A stretch of DNA of 64,000 bases, taken from CANRIN01 sp964493515 (GTDB lineage Bacteria > Bacillota > Clostridia > Oscillospirales > JAAYOS01). A program made the position numbers and the translations under genes. Below the pieces are notes generated by a model. It was not told the DNA's origin and made no database searches. It saw only the letters and a list, made by a program, of their open reading frames with translations. Positions 1-7,634 of the stretch are shown in pieces. Every line of letters begins with the position of its first letter. The stretch's first letter is position 1. The stretch is from the NCBI GenBank assembly GCA_964493515.1, contig CAZBNJ010000003.1, positions 1-64,000 on the forward strand, given 5' to 3'.

Positions 1-927
1 GTCAAGACCGGCGACGAGCGGCTGGACGGCGAGTTGACGGCGTGGGGACGCGAGCTGGACACCGGTCACGGCGGGCGCGGCGTGGACGGGTTTCTGGACG
101 CGTATCTCGACAGCCTGCTGGTGTGCGGGCGCGCGGCGGCGGAGATGGTGTACGGCGAGAACGACGGACTGAGGGGCGTTGTGTGTCTCGACCCGGCGGG
201 GCTGATGCCGAGGATGGGCGCGTCGGCACTCGACTTTGAGCTGTGCCGGGTCGACCGCAGCGGTCGCGCGGGGGACGCGATAGACGGCGGAAAGCTGCTG
301 TTTTCCACGCTGTCGCCCGAGCCGACCGCTCCGTACGGCGTGAGCCTGCTGCGAAGCATCGGCGGAGTATGCGAGAAGCTGATGACGATATTCGACGCGG
401 TGGGCGCGAGCTGGGAGCGATTCGGCAGTCCGAGGTACGCGGTGACGGTGCGCGACGCGGACTCGCTGTTCGGCGACGACGAGCGGCTGGAGCGGATAGC
501 GGAGCAGTGGACGCGCGTGATGACGAGCGCCGCCGGATTTTCGAGCGACTTTGTGGCGGCGGGCGATCTGGACGTGAAGGTGATAGGCGCGGACGGACAG
601 GACATGAGCGCGGCGGAGCCCGCGCGCCTGCTGTGCGAGCAGATCGTGGCGAAGCTGGGAATACCTCCGTTTTTGCTGGGCCTGAGCTGGTCGTCGACCG
701 AGCGGATGAGCACGCAGCAGGCCGACCTGCTGACAAGCGAGATCGACGCGGTGCGGCGCACGGTGACTCCCGCACTGGAGAAGCTGTTCGGGGCGGAGCT
801 GAAGGCGCGCGGCGAGAACGCGAGGGCGCACATTGAGTGGTCGAACGTGAGCCTCCAGGACGAGGTGGAGCTCGCGAGGGCGGAGCTGTACAGGATGCAG
901 GCGAAGGAGATAGCGGAATCGCTTTAA
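1..927 (+). CDS. Phage portal protein, C-terminal part (cut by window edge)
   Basis: The frame is open to the first base of the window, so the true start lies upstream; about 308 codons are visible. Its position directly before a prohead protease and the major capsid protein, and the layout of the sequence (a long alpha/beta region, then a stretch around ELVVDRADE in another frame but IPPFLLGLSWSSTERM in the coding frame), fit a portal protein of a tailed phage, which forms the dodecameric ring through which DNA enters the head. The motif of a proline-rich loop followed by a Ser/Thr-rich segment and a Gln-rich helix near the C-terminus is usual for portals. The terminase would be expected to the left, outside the window. 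The stop codon is immediately followed by repeat R1. Family assignment rests on context plus general pattern; no domain-specific residue is decisive. Confidence 0.75.
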   Translation, partial: VKTGDERLDGELTAWGRELDTGHGGRGVDGFLDAYLDSLLVCGRAAAEMVYGENDGLRGVVCLDPAGLMPRMGASALDFELCRVDRSGRAGDAIDGGKLLFSTLSPEPTAPYGVSLLRSIGGVCEKLMTIFDAVGASWERFGSPRYAVTVRDADSLFGDDERLERIAEQWTRVMTSAAGFSSDFVAAGDLDVKVIGADGQDMSAAEPARLLCEQIVAKLGIPPFLLGLSWSSTERMSTQQADLLTSEIDAVRRTVTPALEKLFGAELKARGENARAHIEWSNVSLQDEVELARAELYRMQAKEIAESL

Positions 928-1200
928 GACCTTGGGGCTGCGCCCCAAACCCCGCTAAGACCGCGGGATGCTCCGCCCCCGCTGCCCAGGGCTACTTTTT
1001 GCACGCACAAAAAGTAGCCAAAAATGCGCCAAAGGGGCTTTGAACAAAGCCGCCCCTTTGGAATCCCGCGCAACGAAAGTACAGCAAAAGGGCGAAATGG
1101 GGATGACGCACCACGGGATACGCTCGCAGCGCGAGTTGAACGACTGCGGGTGGTCCTATTCCCGTTGTCACTGGTGCTCTGATGGCGGAGGCTTGTGCGA
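926..1200 (+). repeat. R1 hairpin repeat, copy 1
   Basis: Noncoding stretch between portal and protease. It begins at the portal stop codon and holds at least three hairpins: 932-948 (arms TTGGGGC/GCCCCAA), 990-1019 (arms GGCTACTTTTTG and its complement) and 1029-1061 (arms around CCAAAGGGG). A second copy lies at 2925-3212 after the capsid gene. The last ~170 bases are nearly identical between copies, while stem sequences differ in a compensating way (CTAC/GTAG here, TCAC/GTGA in copy 2). No credible ORF is present. Confidence 0.85.
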
Positions 1201-1256
1201 GGGTGTCGACCGGGCGAGGATGGGTTGGGAGGGATCGCGGTGGAAGGGAGGGATGA

Positions 1257-1901
1257 ATGATGGCAGAGTTCGGATGCGGTGTGCCGAGCGCCGTCGAGCT
1301 GGAGGCTATCCGCGCGGTCGGGGCGTCGCCGAGCGTGACGGCGGACGAGCTGTTTGTGTTTTCGGTTGACCTGTGCGACGACCGGGTAGACCGGGACGGC
1401 GAGCGGTTTGACGCCGCCACGCTGCGCGAGTTTGCGCCGATGTTCGTGGGAAAGACCGGCATATTCGACCACGAATGGAGCGCGAAGGGTCAGACGGCGC
1501 GGCTGTTCGAGTGCGAGGCAGTCGAGGAGGACGACGGCTCGGGCGGGGTACGGACGGTGCTTCGCGGGCGGGCGTACATGCTGCGGGCGGGCAACGAGCA
1601 GCTTATCCGCGAGATAGAGGCGGGGATAAAGCGCGAGGTGTCGGTCGGCGTTGCGGTGCGCGAGAAGCGGTGCTCGATATGCGGCGACGCGGGAGGCGGA
1701 TGCGGTCACGTCGTGGGCAGGGAGTACGGCGGAGCGCGGTGCGTGCGGGTGCTTGTCGGCGCGGCGGACGTGTACGAGTGGAGCTTTGTGGCGGTGCCGG
1801 CGCAGAAGGGCGCGGGTATCGTGACAAGGGAGCGGCTCGCGGCGTATCGGACAAGTGGGCACATCGACAAAAACAAGCAGTATAAAATGAGCGGAAAATG
1901 A
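1257..1901 (+). CDS. Prohead (head maturation) protease-like protein
   Basis: A 214-residue protein just upstream of the major capsid gene, where the phage head maturation protease normally sits. His72 in the DHEW motif and Ser129 in the REVSVG motif match the catalytic His and Ser arrangement of the S78/U35 prohead protease families, which cleave capsid and scaffold during assembly. Unusually, residues 139-151 carry Cys139, Cys142, Cys149 and His151 in a CxxC-type arrangement that could bind a metal; this is an insertion relative to plain phage proteases. The start at 1257 has a GGGAGG ribosome binding site 5 bases upstream; ATG 1260 is equally possible. It is 18 bases from the capsid start. 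No separate scaffold gene is seen. Confidence 0.75.
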   Translation: MMAEFGCGVPSAVELEAIRAVGASPSVTADELFVFSVDLCDDRVDRDGERFDAATLREFAPMFVGKTGIFDHEWSAKGQTARLFECEAVEEDDGSGGVRTVLRGRAYMLRAGNEQLIREIEAGIKREVSVGVAVREKRCSICGDAGGGCGHVVGREYGGARCVRVLVGAADVYEWSFVAVPAQKGAGIVTRERLAAYRTSGHIDKNKQYKMSGK

Positions 1902-1919
1902 CAAGGAGGATGCAGAATT

Positions 1920-2924
1920 ATGGAGTACAATTTTGACAATCTGCCGCTGGAGAAGGGCATGTACAACCACGCGGGCATGACGTTCGGAGGGGTGCTTGAG
2001 AGCCTCGATCCGAGCGAGAAGTATGTCGGCAGCGCGATGGAGGGACTGGACGCGTATGAGCGTCAGCTGAAGCGTTTCGACATACGCGTTGGCGGCGCGA
2101 ACGCGAGCACGGTGGAGAAGTTTTTTGAGAACTCGCAGACCGCGGTGCTGTTCCCCGAGTTTGTGGCGCGCGCGGTTAAGGCCGGTCTTGACGCGGACAC
2201 GACGATACCGGCGGTGGTCGCGACGGCAAGCGAGGTGGACGGCACGAGCTTTAACGCGGTGTCGATGCCGTCGAGCGCGCCGGCGCTTATCGAGGACGAG
2301 GGCGACGAGATGGACGAGGCTCTGATGACGCTGTCGTCGTCGGCGACCGCGCTGAAGAGATACGGTCTGTGCGTCTCCGCGAGCTATGAGGCTCTGCGCG
2401 CGCAGAAGCTGGACGCGCTTGCGGTGCTGCTCGGCGGCGTTGGCGAGGGGCTCGCTAAGAAGTATCTCGCCGACGCGGTGAGCGTGCTCACGACCGGCGC
2501 CAAGACCTACACGGTGGGAACCTCGCCGATTGGCGGCACGAAGGGCACTCTCGACTACGCGGCGCTCATCGACTTCTGGAACACGTTTGCCGACTGCGAG
2601 ATGAACACCATGCTGGTCAGCCGCGACGTGGCGGTGGCGATGCTGAAGCTGAGCGAGTTCCAGAACGCGGCTGCGGGACTGGACTTCCAGGGAACCGGCC
2701 GTCTGATAACGCCTCTCGGCGCGACGATGATACCCTGCGCAGCGGTCGGCACCGGCAAGATAATCGGACTTGACCGCACCAAGGCGCTAGAGATGGCGGT
2801 GTCGCCGGCGGTGTGCGTTGAGACCGACAAGCTGATAAGCCGTCGTCTCGACCGCATTGCCGTGAGCGGCGCGGCGGGATTTGCGAAGCTGTGCGGCAGC
2901 GCGGTTGGCGTGCTGGAGGTGTAA
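1920..2924 (+). CDS. Phage major capsid protein (HK97-like fold)
   Basis: A 334-residue protein following the protease. The N-terminal ~60 residues are helical and charged, as in a delta/scaffold-like region. The body has the alternating strand and helix pattern of HK97-type coat proteins, ending with a segment on default subunit placement (KLISRRLDRIAVSGAAGFAKL). A strong AAGGAGG ribosome binding site precedes ATG 1920. The gene lies between a protease and head-tail joining genes, the normal place for the shell subunit. With the protease it forms a roughly 1.7 kb cassette bracketed on both sides by R1 repeats in the same orientation. Assignment rests on context and size; the fold is inferred. 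Confidence 0.8.
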   Translation: MEYNFDNLPLEKGMYNHAGMTFGGVLESLDPSEKYVGSAMEGLDAYERQLKRFDIRVGGANASTVEKFFENSQTAVLFPEFVARAVKAGLDADTTIPAVVATASEVDGTSFNAVSMPSSAPALIEDEGDEMDEALMTLSSSATALKRYGLCVSASYEALRAQKLDALAVLLGGVGEGLAKKYLADAVSVLTTGAKTYTVGTSPIGGTKGTLDYAALIDFWNTFADCEMNTMLVSRDVAVAMLKLSEFQNAAAGLDFQGTGRLITPLGATMIPCAAVGTGKIIGLDRTKALEMAVSPAVCVETDKLISRRLDRIAVSGAAGFAKLCGSAVGVLEV

Positions 2925-3212
2925 AGACATCTAAGACATTGGGGGACGTTGTCCCCCAATGCCCCCTAAGGTCGCGGGCGCTCCGCCCCTGCGCCCCGGG
3001 TCACTTTTTGGACGCCCAAAAAGTGACGGAAAAAACCGCCAAAGGGGCTTTGAACAAAGCCGCCCCTTTGGAATCCCCGCGCAACGAAAGTACGGCAAAA
3101 GGGCGAAATGGGGATGACGCACCGCGGGGTACGCTCGCAGCGCGAGTTGTACGACTGCTGGTAATCCTATTCCCGCTGTCGCTTGTGTTCTAATGGCGCA
3201 GGCGTGACGTGG
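2925..3212 (+). repeat. R1 hairpin repeat, copy 2
   Basis: Second copy of R1, directly after the capsid stop codon. Hairpins are at 2938-2960 (arms ATTGGGGGAC and GTCCCCCAAT), 3000-3027 (arms GTCACTTTTTGG and CCAAAAAGTGAC) and 3039-3071. The third hairpin and the ~150 bases after it are almost the same as copy 1 at 926-1200. The first two stems differ from copy 1 but stay paired. No ORF with a ribosome binding site lies inside. Confidence 0.85.
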
Positions 3213-3260
3213 GCGCGGGGAAATAGGGGCGGGGAAACGGAGAGAGAAGGAGGTCGGGAT

Positions 3261-3587
3261 ATGGATATCAGCGCGAAGGCGGTCGGCGAGATGGCTGCCG
3301 GTATATGCGGCATCGACGTGGACGAGAGCGTCGCCGCGCACTGGCTGGGATGGGTCAGCGGGAAGTGCGGCGATGGCGCGGACGGCGGGTCGGTGCTGCT
3401 GGCGGCTGCGCGATATGCCGCAGCGGACGCGGTCGAGTGCGACGTTGGCTTTGCCGAGCGTGTGAACGCCGCCGGGCTCGGGCTTGAGGGTCGAAGCGCG
3501 GGTGAGATAGCGGCGGCGCTGCGACGGTCGGCGGCGAGAGTTATCGCGCCGTATCTGAGCGGCGGCGGAGGTGTGGTGCACGCATGA
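3261..3587 (+). CDS. Small phage head-tail joining protein (putative connector)
   Basis: A 108-residue protein starting at ATG 3261, chosen because an AGAAGGAGG ribosome binding site sits 5-6 bases before it; an upstream in-frame start at 3183 lacks one. The sequence is largely helical with no recognisable catalytic motif. Position after the capsid gene and before the sheath suggests an adaptor of the gp6/gp15 head-tail connector type. It overlaps the next gene by 4 bases, so the two are probably translationally coupled. Function is inferred from gene order only. Confidence 0.6.
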   Translation: MDISAKAVGEMAAGICGIDVDESVAAHWLGWVSGKCGDGADGGSVLLAAARYAAADAVECDVGFAERVNAAGLGLEGRSAGEIAAALRRSAARVIAPYLSGGGGVVHA

Positions 3588-3904
3588 GGATGGATGCGAG
3601 GCTGCGCTCGAGCGCCGCGAGGTTCGGCGTGGACGTTGAGTTTTGGTTGGACGGCGGTGAGAGCGCGTTGTGCGCGGCGCGTGCCATCGTTGCGGGGTAC
3701 GGCAGGAGCGACGAGGGCGAGGCGTTTGGCGAGAACGGCCGTGAGAGCGGGATACGGCGCGTGCTGTATCTGCTGAACGACGACGCGCCGCCGCGTGCCG
3801 CCGACGGGTACATAGTGGTGAAGGGCCGACGGATGCGCGTTGAGCGGTGCGAGTATGTCGCCGACGGATTTTGGCGCGCAGTAGCCGAGAGCGAGGTGAA
3901 GTGA
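3584..3904 (+). CDS. Small phage protein, putative head completion/minor structural
   Basis: 106 residues, starting with ATG at 3584 that overlaps the preceding stop. The C-terminal half reads as a compact beta-rich domain (YIVVKGRRMRVERCEYVADGFWRAVAES), resembling small head-closure proteins found in this slot in PBSX-like phages. I do not recognise a specific family. It is followed after one base by the next gene. Confidence 0.55.
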   Translation: MRMDARLRSSAARFGVDVEFWLDGGESALCAARAIVAGYGRSDEGEAFGENGRESGIRRVLYLLNDDAPPRAADGYIVVKGRRMRVERCEYVADGFWRAVAESEVK

Positions 3905-3905
3905 C

Positions 3906-4373
3906 GTGCGGCTGGACAAGTTCAGAAGCATGCTCGCGGAGGCGATGAGCGGCGACGGGCTTGAGGTGTTCTGCGAGTTTCCGGACGCGGCGAAGCGTGT
4001 GGGCGGCGCTCCGTTTGGGGTGCTGTCGCAGGAGAGCATCGAGCTGAAGGCGCTGGGCTTTGGGAGAAGCGCGGCGCGGCGAGGGCTGACCAAGTTCAAG
4101 GTGGTCGTCTACGCGAAGGACGGCGACTGCGCCGCGAAGGCGATGCAGAAGGTCGCGACGCGGTGCGCGGGCGATAGGATGCGGCTGCTGCTCGGCGACT
4201 GCGGGTTCACGGTGAACGGCGCGCGGGACGGCAAGCTCGGGCTGTGCGCGGTCGACGCGGAGCTTGAGGGGTCGGTGCTGATGGAGCTTGGCGAGAGCGA
4301 GGACGCGGAGGTCATTGTGCTGAACCTTTACGGGCATTTGGTTGAGAAAATCGAGGAAGAAGGGGAGATATGA
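3906..4373 (+). CDS. Phage minor tail/tail-completion protein (putative)
   Basis: 155 residues starting at GTG 3906, just past the previous stop (TGA 3902-3904). The gene lies directly upstream of the sheath gene and overlaps it by 4 bases. In myophages this slot usually holds the tail terminator/completion protein, which caps the tail at the neck. The sequence has a beta-rich core (TKFKVVVYAKDGDC...AVDAELEGSVLMELGESEDAEVIVLNLYGH) consistent with that fold class, but this is inference from order and composition. Confidence 0.5.
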   Translation: MRLDKFRSMLAEAMSGDGLEVFCEFPDAAKRVGGAPFGVLSQESIELKALGFGRSAARRGLTKFKVVVYAKDGDCAAKAMQKVATRCAGDRMRLLLGDCGFTVNGARDGKLGLCAVDAELEGSVLMELGESEDAEVIVLNLYGHLVEKIEEEGEI

Positions 4374-5416
4374 TGAACATTACGGTGAGTGAACGACCGG
4401 GCGTATACACCGGCTACGACGCGTCGAGCATCGTGCAGTCGAGCGCGTCGAACGGCGCGGTGGGCATTGTGTGTGTCGCCGAAATCGAGGATGTGACGCA
4501 GTTTCTGACTGCGAGCGCGGCGAGGGTGGCACTCGGCGCGTCGAGCAAGGCTGCGAAGTATGTCGAACTGGCGCTCGTCGGCGGCGCGAGCGCGTGCTGG
4601 GTGAGTCCGGTGGGCACGGGCGCGACTGCCGCTGACTATGGCGCGGGCGCGAAGGCTCTGCGCGAGAAGGATGTGGCGGCGATATGCTGTGATTCGGACG
4701 CGAGCGCGGTGATGACGGCGATAAAGGCGGAGGTCGCGGAGGCGTCGAGCGAGCGTCACGAGAGAATAGCGGTGTTCGCGATGTCCGGCGATGTGGATGA
4801 CCTGGTCGACGCGGCGGGTGCGCTGAACAGCGAGCGCTGCGTGATGGTGGGTCCGGTGCCGATCGGCGGCGACGGCGAGACGATAGACGAGTGCGAGGTC
4901 GCTGTGGCGACCGCCGCTGCGATAGTGTCGCTGGGCGACCCCGCTCTGCCGCTTGGCGGCGTGAGTCTCAGCGGGCTGTACGGCGCGGGCGGTACGCTGA
5001 CCAGCACCGAGGTGGACGCCCTGGTGCGCGGCGGCGTGACCGCGATAGAGTGTCTCGCGGGCGAGATACAGGTGATACGCGGCGTTACCACCCGCGTGAA
5101 GACCGGCGGCGAGCCGGACGCGACCTGGCGTGAGCTGTCGACGATACTTATCGTGGACAACGTGATGAGGACGCTGCGCTCGAGCCTTCGCAGCAAGTTC
5201 GCGAGGGCGAAAAACCTTGCGGAGACGCGCGAGGCAGTGGCGAGCCAGGTGTCGATAGAGCTTGCGCAGAAGAAGAACACGGGCATCATTGCCGACTACG
5301 GCTCGGTGAGCGCAGTGGCGACGCCGGGCGACCCGACCCGCTGCGACGTGGAATTTGAGTTCGCCGTCGCGCATGGGCTGGATCGCATCGTTGTTGCTGC
5401 TCACATTCTTGTGTAA
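4370..5416 (+). CDS. Phage tail sheath protein (XkdK-like)
   Basis: 348 residues. The N-terminus (ITVSERPGVYTGYDAS) matches the start typical of contractile sheath proteins, which begin with a short strand used for subunit exchange. The C-terminal half, with residues around LSTILIVDNVMRTLRSSLRSKF and the closing beta strand (RCDVEFEFAVAHGLDRIVVAAHILV), is the conserved sheath core. The protein is shorter than most phage sheaths, similar in size to compact sheaths of PBSX-type tails. It contracts to drive the tube through the host envelope. Starts with overlapping ATGs at 4370/4373 after a GGGGAGAT ribosome binding site. Confidence 0.85.
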   Translation: MMNITVSERPGVYTGYDASSIVQSSASNGAVGIVCVAEIEDVTQFLTASAARVALGASSKAAKYVELALVGGASACWVSPVGTGATAADYGAGAKALREKDVAAICCDSDASAVMTAIKAEVAEASSERHERIAVFAMSGDVDDLVDAAGALNSERCVMVGPVPIGGDGETIDECEVAVATAAAIVSLGDPALPLGGVSLSGLYGAGGTLTSTEVDALVRGGVTAIECLAGEIQVIRGVTTRVKTGGEPDATWRELSTILIVDNVMRTLRSSLRSKFARAKNLAETREAVASQVSIELAQKKNTGIIADYGSVSAVATPGDPTRCDVEFEFAVAHGLDRIVVAAHILV

Positions 5417-5451
5417 GCGATTGATGCGAAATTTTTGAGGGGAGAGATGGT

Positions 5452-5835
5452 ATGAACGGATTTCCGACCAGTTCGGACATTTACATCGAGCTTGACGGCA
5501 AGCGTGTCGCCGTGGTGCAGAGCTACGCGTCGAGGTCGCAGAAGAAGAGTACCCATGTGGAGGCTTTCGGCGAGGACCAGCCGGTGGCGACGTCGGTGGG
5601 TCAGCCGACGCACACGGTCGAGCTGGAGAGACTGTATGTCACCGACAGCGCGATAAAAGACGGCATAACCTTCTACGACATGGACAACTTCTCGCTTGTC
5701 ATCGTCAAGCCGGACAGGAAGATCTACTATACCGGCTGCCGCTGGAGCGACATCCGCGAGGACGCGGCGCTGGGCGACATGGTGATGGAGAAGGTCACCG
5801 TTGTCGCGGCGGCGAGAAGCGAGGAGAAAAGATAG
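5452..5835 (+). CDS. Phage tail tube protein (XkdM-like)
   Basis: 127 residues following the sheath after 35 bases, with a GGGGAGAG ribosome binding site. The start (GFPTSSDIYIELDGKRVAVVQSYASRSQKKST) and a central YTGCRWSDI motif are typical of contractile-phage tube subunits of the PBSX XkdM/DUF2001 type, which stack into the inner tube. Length is normal for this family. The stop codon TAG is the first part of structured repeat R3 copy 1. Confidence 0.8.
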   Translation: MNGFPTSSDIYIELDGKRVAVVQSYASRSQKKSTHVEAFGEDQPVATSVGQPTHTVELERLYVTDSAIKDGITFYDMDNFSLVIVKPDRKIYYTGCRWSDIREDAALGDMVMEKVTVVAAARSEEKR

Positions 5836-5976
5836 AAGCGGCAAGGTAGACGCGCAGCGGAAATAATACCCGACACCACAATCGCGACTGGCAAGCCCCG
5901 CTTGCCACAAAGCGATTTGGCTGGCGGACATATTATTTCCGCGTCCGCGCGTCCAACCGAGCCGTGACAGGGAAGC
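5836..5976 (+). repeat. R3 structured repeat, copy 1
   Basis: Starts right after the tube stop codon and ends before the next ribosome binding site. Outer stem GACGCGC (5849-5855) with GCGCGTC (5947-5953), inner stem GCGGAAATAATA (5857-5868) with its complement (5931-5942), and a small hairpin GCAAGC-CCC-GCTTGC (5891-5905). The 3' tail after the stem (CCAACCGAGCCGTGACAG) is conserved in copies at 21809-21947 and 40046-40178. Stems differ between copies but keep pairing. Confidence 0.8.
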
Positions 5977-6015
5977 GCGGCAGGCAAGAGGGATTTTGGG
6001 AGGGTGGGATTTAAG

Positions 6016-6789
6016 ATGGACGAGGAAAAGTTTTCGATAGACAGGTTTTTGGAGCTGATGGGCGAGAGGGACGGCACGATGGGTCTTGACGCAAGTCGAT
6101 TGTTCCACGTGGAACATTCTGCGGAGGCGACGGAGGTCGCGGACGAGCCGGCTCGCCGTGTGCGGAGCGAAGTCGGAGAAGGTTTGGCGGCGGCGAGCGA
6201 GGATGACGTCAGGCGCTCCGTATGGGACAGCGAGTCGGCGGACGAGGCGAGCACGGCGCCTTCGGGCAGAGCGAGCGTTGTTGGCGAATGCGGCGAGTCG
6301 GTGGAGGACGCGGGCGCGAAATCGGCGCGCGGGGCGAAGCCGAGGGAGAGCGAGCCGACGAAACCGGTCGGCGTGTTCGGCAGGCTTGTCGCGAGGCTGC
6401 TCGGGGTGCGGACGGATGAGGCTGCGGCGGGTGCGCACGGCGGGGTCGAGAAATCGGCGGACGACGGGGCTTTCGCGGGAGGGCGAGACGCGGGTTTGGT
6501 CGTCGCCGACGAGGGCGCGCAGTTCGACGAGGCGAGCGTGCACCGGACGCGTAAATATCGCGCGGAGGAGCCGGTTTGGCGCGGCGAGGTGCGGAGCGCG
6601 GCGGAGGTCGGCGAGAGTGTGCCGTCGGGAGAGCGTCCGAGGGTTGAAAAGCGGATTTTTGCAGAAAACTATGCTGATTCGGCAGAAAATCGCGGCAAAA
6701 TTGCGGAATTTCGCAAATCCGATTCGGGTGGAGATGTGGACATTCGGGCGATCTCGCGGGCGATAGAGAGGGACGTGAGGCGGTACTAA
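6016..6789 (+). CDS. Phage tail protein of unknown role, in the chaperone/tape-measure slot
   Basis: 257 residues from ATG 6016, preceded by a GGGAGGGTGGG ribosome binding site; an in-frame GTG at 6004 is less likely. It follows the tail tube, where an XkdN-like assembly chaperone and then a long tape measure would be expected. The middle (~residues 40-220) is low-complexity and rich in Glu, Ala, Arg and Ser, and probably disordered. The ends look more ordered: residues 1-18 and a C-terminal helix (VDIRAISRAIERDVRRY). An in-frame parS site at 6101-6116 encodes LFHVEH. No other gene in the cluster is long enough to be a tape measure. I do not recognise a family. Confidence 0.6.
   Translation: MDEEKFSIDRFLELMGERDGTMGLDASRLFHVEHSAEATEVADEPARRVRSEVGEGLAAASEDDVRRSVWDSESADEASTAPSGRASVVGECGESVEDAGAKSARGAKPRESEPTKPVGVFGRLVARLLGVRTDEAAAGAHGGVEKSADDGAFAGGRDAGLVVADEGAQFDEASVHRTRKYRAEEPVWRGEVRSAAEVGESVPSGERPRVEKRIFAENYADSAENRGKIAEFRKSDSGGDVDIRAISRAIERDVRRY
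6101..6116. other. parS site (exact TGTTCCACGTGGAACA), inside a phage gene
   Basis: Perfect 16-base palindrome matching the parS centromere consensus bound by ParB. It lies in frame in the phage gene and is translated as part of LFHVEH. Confidence 0.85.
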
Positions 6790-6807
6790 CGAAGCGGCAA
6801 GGCAGAC

Positions 6808-6823
6808 TGTTCCACGTGGAACA
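6808..6823. other. parS site (exact)
   Basis: Exact TGTTCCACGTGGAACA just after the preceding phage gene. The 17 bases before it (6791-6807, GAAGCGGCAAGGCAGAC) match the 5' end of R3, which is then cut off. This suggests a parS-bearing element replaced the rest of an R3 copy. Confidence 0.85.
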
Positions 6824-6846
6824 TTTTGGGGAGGGGCGGGCTGCGG

Positions 6847-7009
6847 AACCGCGACCCGGTCGAAGGCGCGGCGCCTTCTCCCACACGCTTAGCGCGGGCA
6901 TCGTGCCCGACACGGCATGGGCGCGAAGGGAGCGGTTCAGCGCGAACGGTAGGGTCTTGCGGGACGCGTTGCGATTCCCTCTTCGCTCGGGGCTGTGGAA
7001 TATTTTGGG
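6847..7009 (+). repeat. R2 repeat, copy A
   Basis: Noncoding element between two phage genes. It has the R2 core: a hairpin ending in GGCATGGGCGCG, then GAAGGGAG, GCGCGAACGG, TTGCGGGACGCGTTGCGA and a closing CCCTCTTCGC. This copy carries an extra hairpin at its 5' side (AAGGCGC/GCGCCTT near 6861-6876) and ends in a decayed parS half (GTGGAATATTTT, 6996-7007). Confidence 0.75.
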
Positions 7010-7024
7010 GGAGGAGGGTGTTTT

Positions 7025-7591
7025 ATGCTTACTGCGATGAGGTTTAAGGAGTACACTTGGCCGCACAACCCGAAGACGTACGCGATAGAGTATCGGCGCG
7101 AGGTGGACGCACAGAAGGTGCCGTTTGCCCACTACTACATGCAGGACCTGGGGCTTGCGTGGCGCGTGATGAGCGGCGAGGGCGAGTTTGTGGGCGACGG
7201 CGCGTATGACGAGTTCCGCAAGCTGGCGAACGTGTTCTACTCGCCGGGGTCGGGGATGCTTATCCATCCCGTTTGGCAGCCGGCAAAAGCGCATTTTGTG
7301 AAGCTCGAGCTGACGCAGCAGCCGCGCAGCGACTATGTGGCGTACAGGTTTGAGTTTTGGGAGGACACCGAGCGGCACTCGCCGGGGGTATACTCGAAGG
7401 ACGACGCGGCTTCGGCGAACGGTGGGAGCGCTTCGGCGGCGAGATCGGCGACTCACACGGTACGAGCGGGCGAGACGATGACGACCATCGCGGCGCAGTA
7501 TTCGACGACGGCGGCGGAGCTGATAAAGAAGAATCCGACGGTGCGGCAGCCGAACCTGCTGCGCATCGGGCAGATAATCTGTATTAACTGA
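7025..7591 (+). CDS. LysM-domain phage tail protein (XkdP-like)
   Basis: 188 residues from ATG 7025 with a GGAGGAGGG ribosome binding site. Residues ~5-120 resemble the N-terminal domain of PBSX XkdP-type proteins (RFKEYTWPHNPKTYAIEYRR). The C-terminal ~45 residues form a LysM domain (THTVRAGETMTTIAAQYSTTAAELIKKNP...LRIGQIICI), which binds peptidoglycan. In contractile tails such proteins sit in the baseplate hub and attach to the tube tip. A short Ser/Ala/Gly linker joins the two parts. Context between tube and hub genes supports the call. Confidence 0.85.
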   Translation: MLTAMRFKEYTWPHNPKTYAIEYRREVDAQKVPFAHYYMQDLGLAWRVMSGEGEFVGDGAYDEFRKLANVFYSPGSGMLIHPVWQPAKAHFVKLELTQQPRSDYVAYRFEFWEDTERHSPGVYSKDDAASANGGSASAARSATHTVRAGETMTTIAAQYSTTAAELIKKNPTVRQPNLLRIGQIICIN

Positions 7592-7634
7592 GGGTGCGCG
7601 GAAGAGCTTAGGCGCGCCGGAGAGGGGGAGTGGG

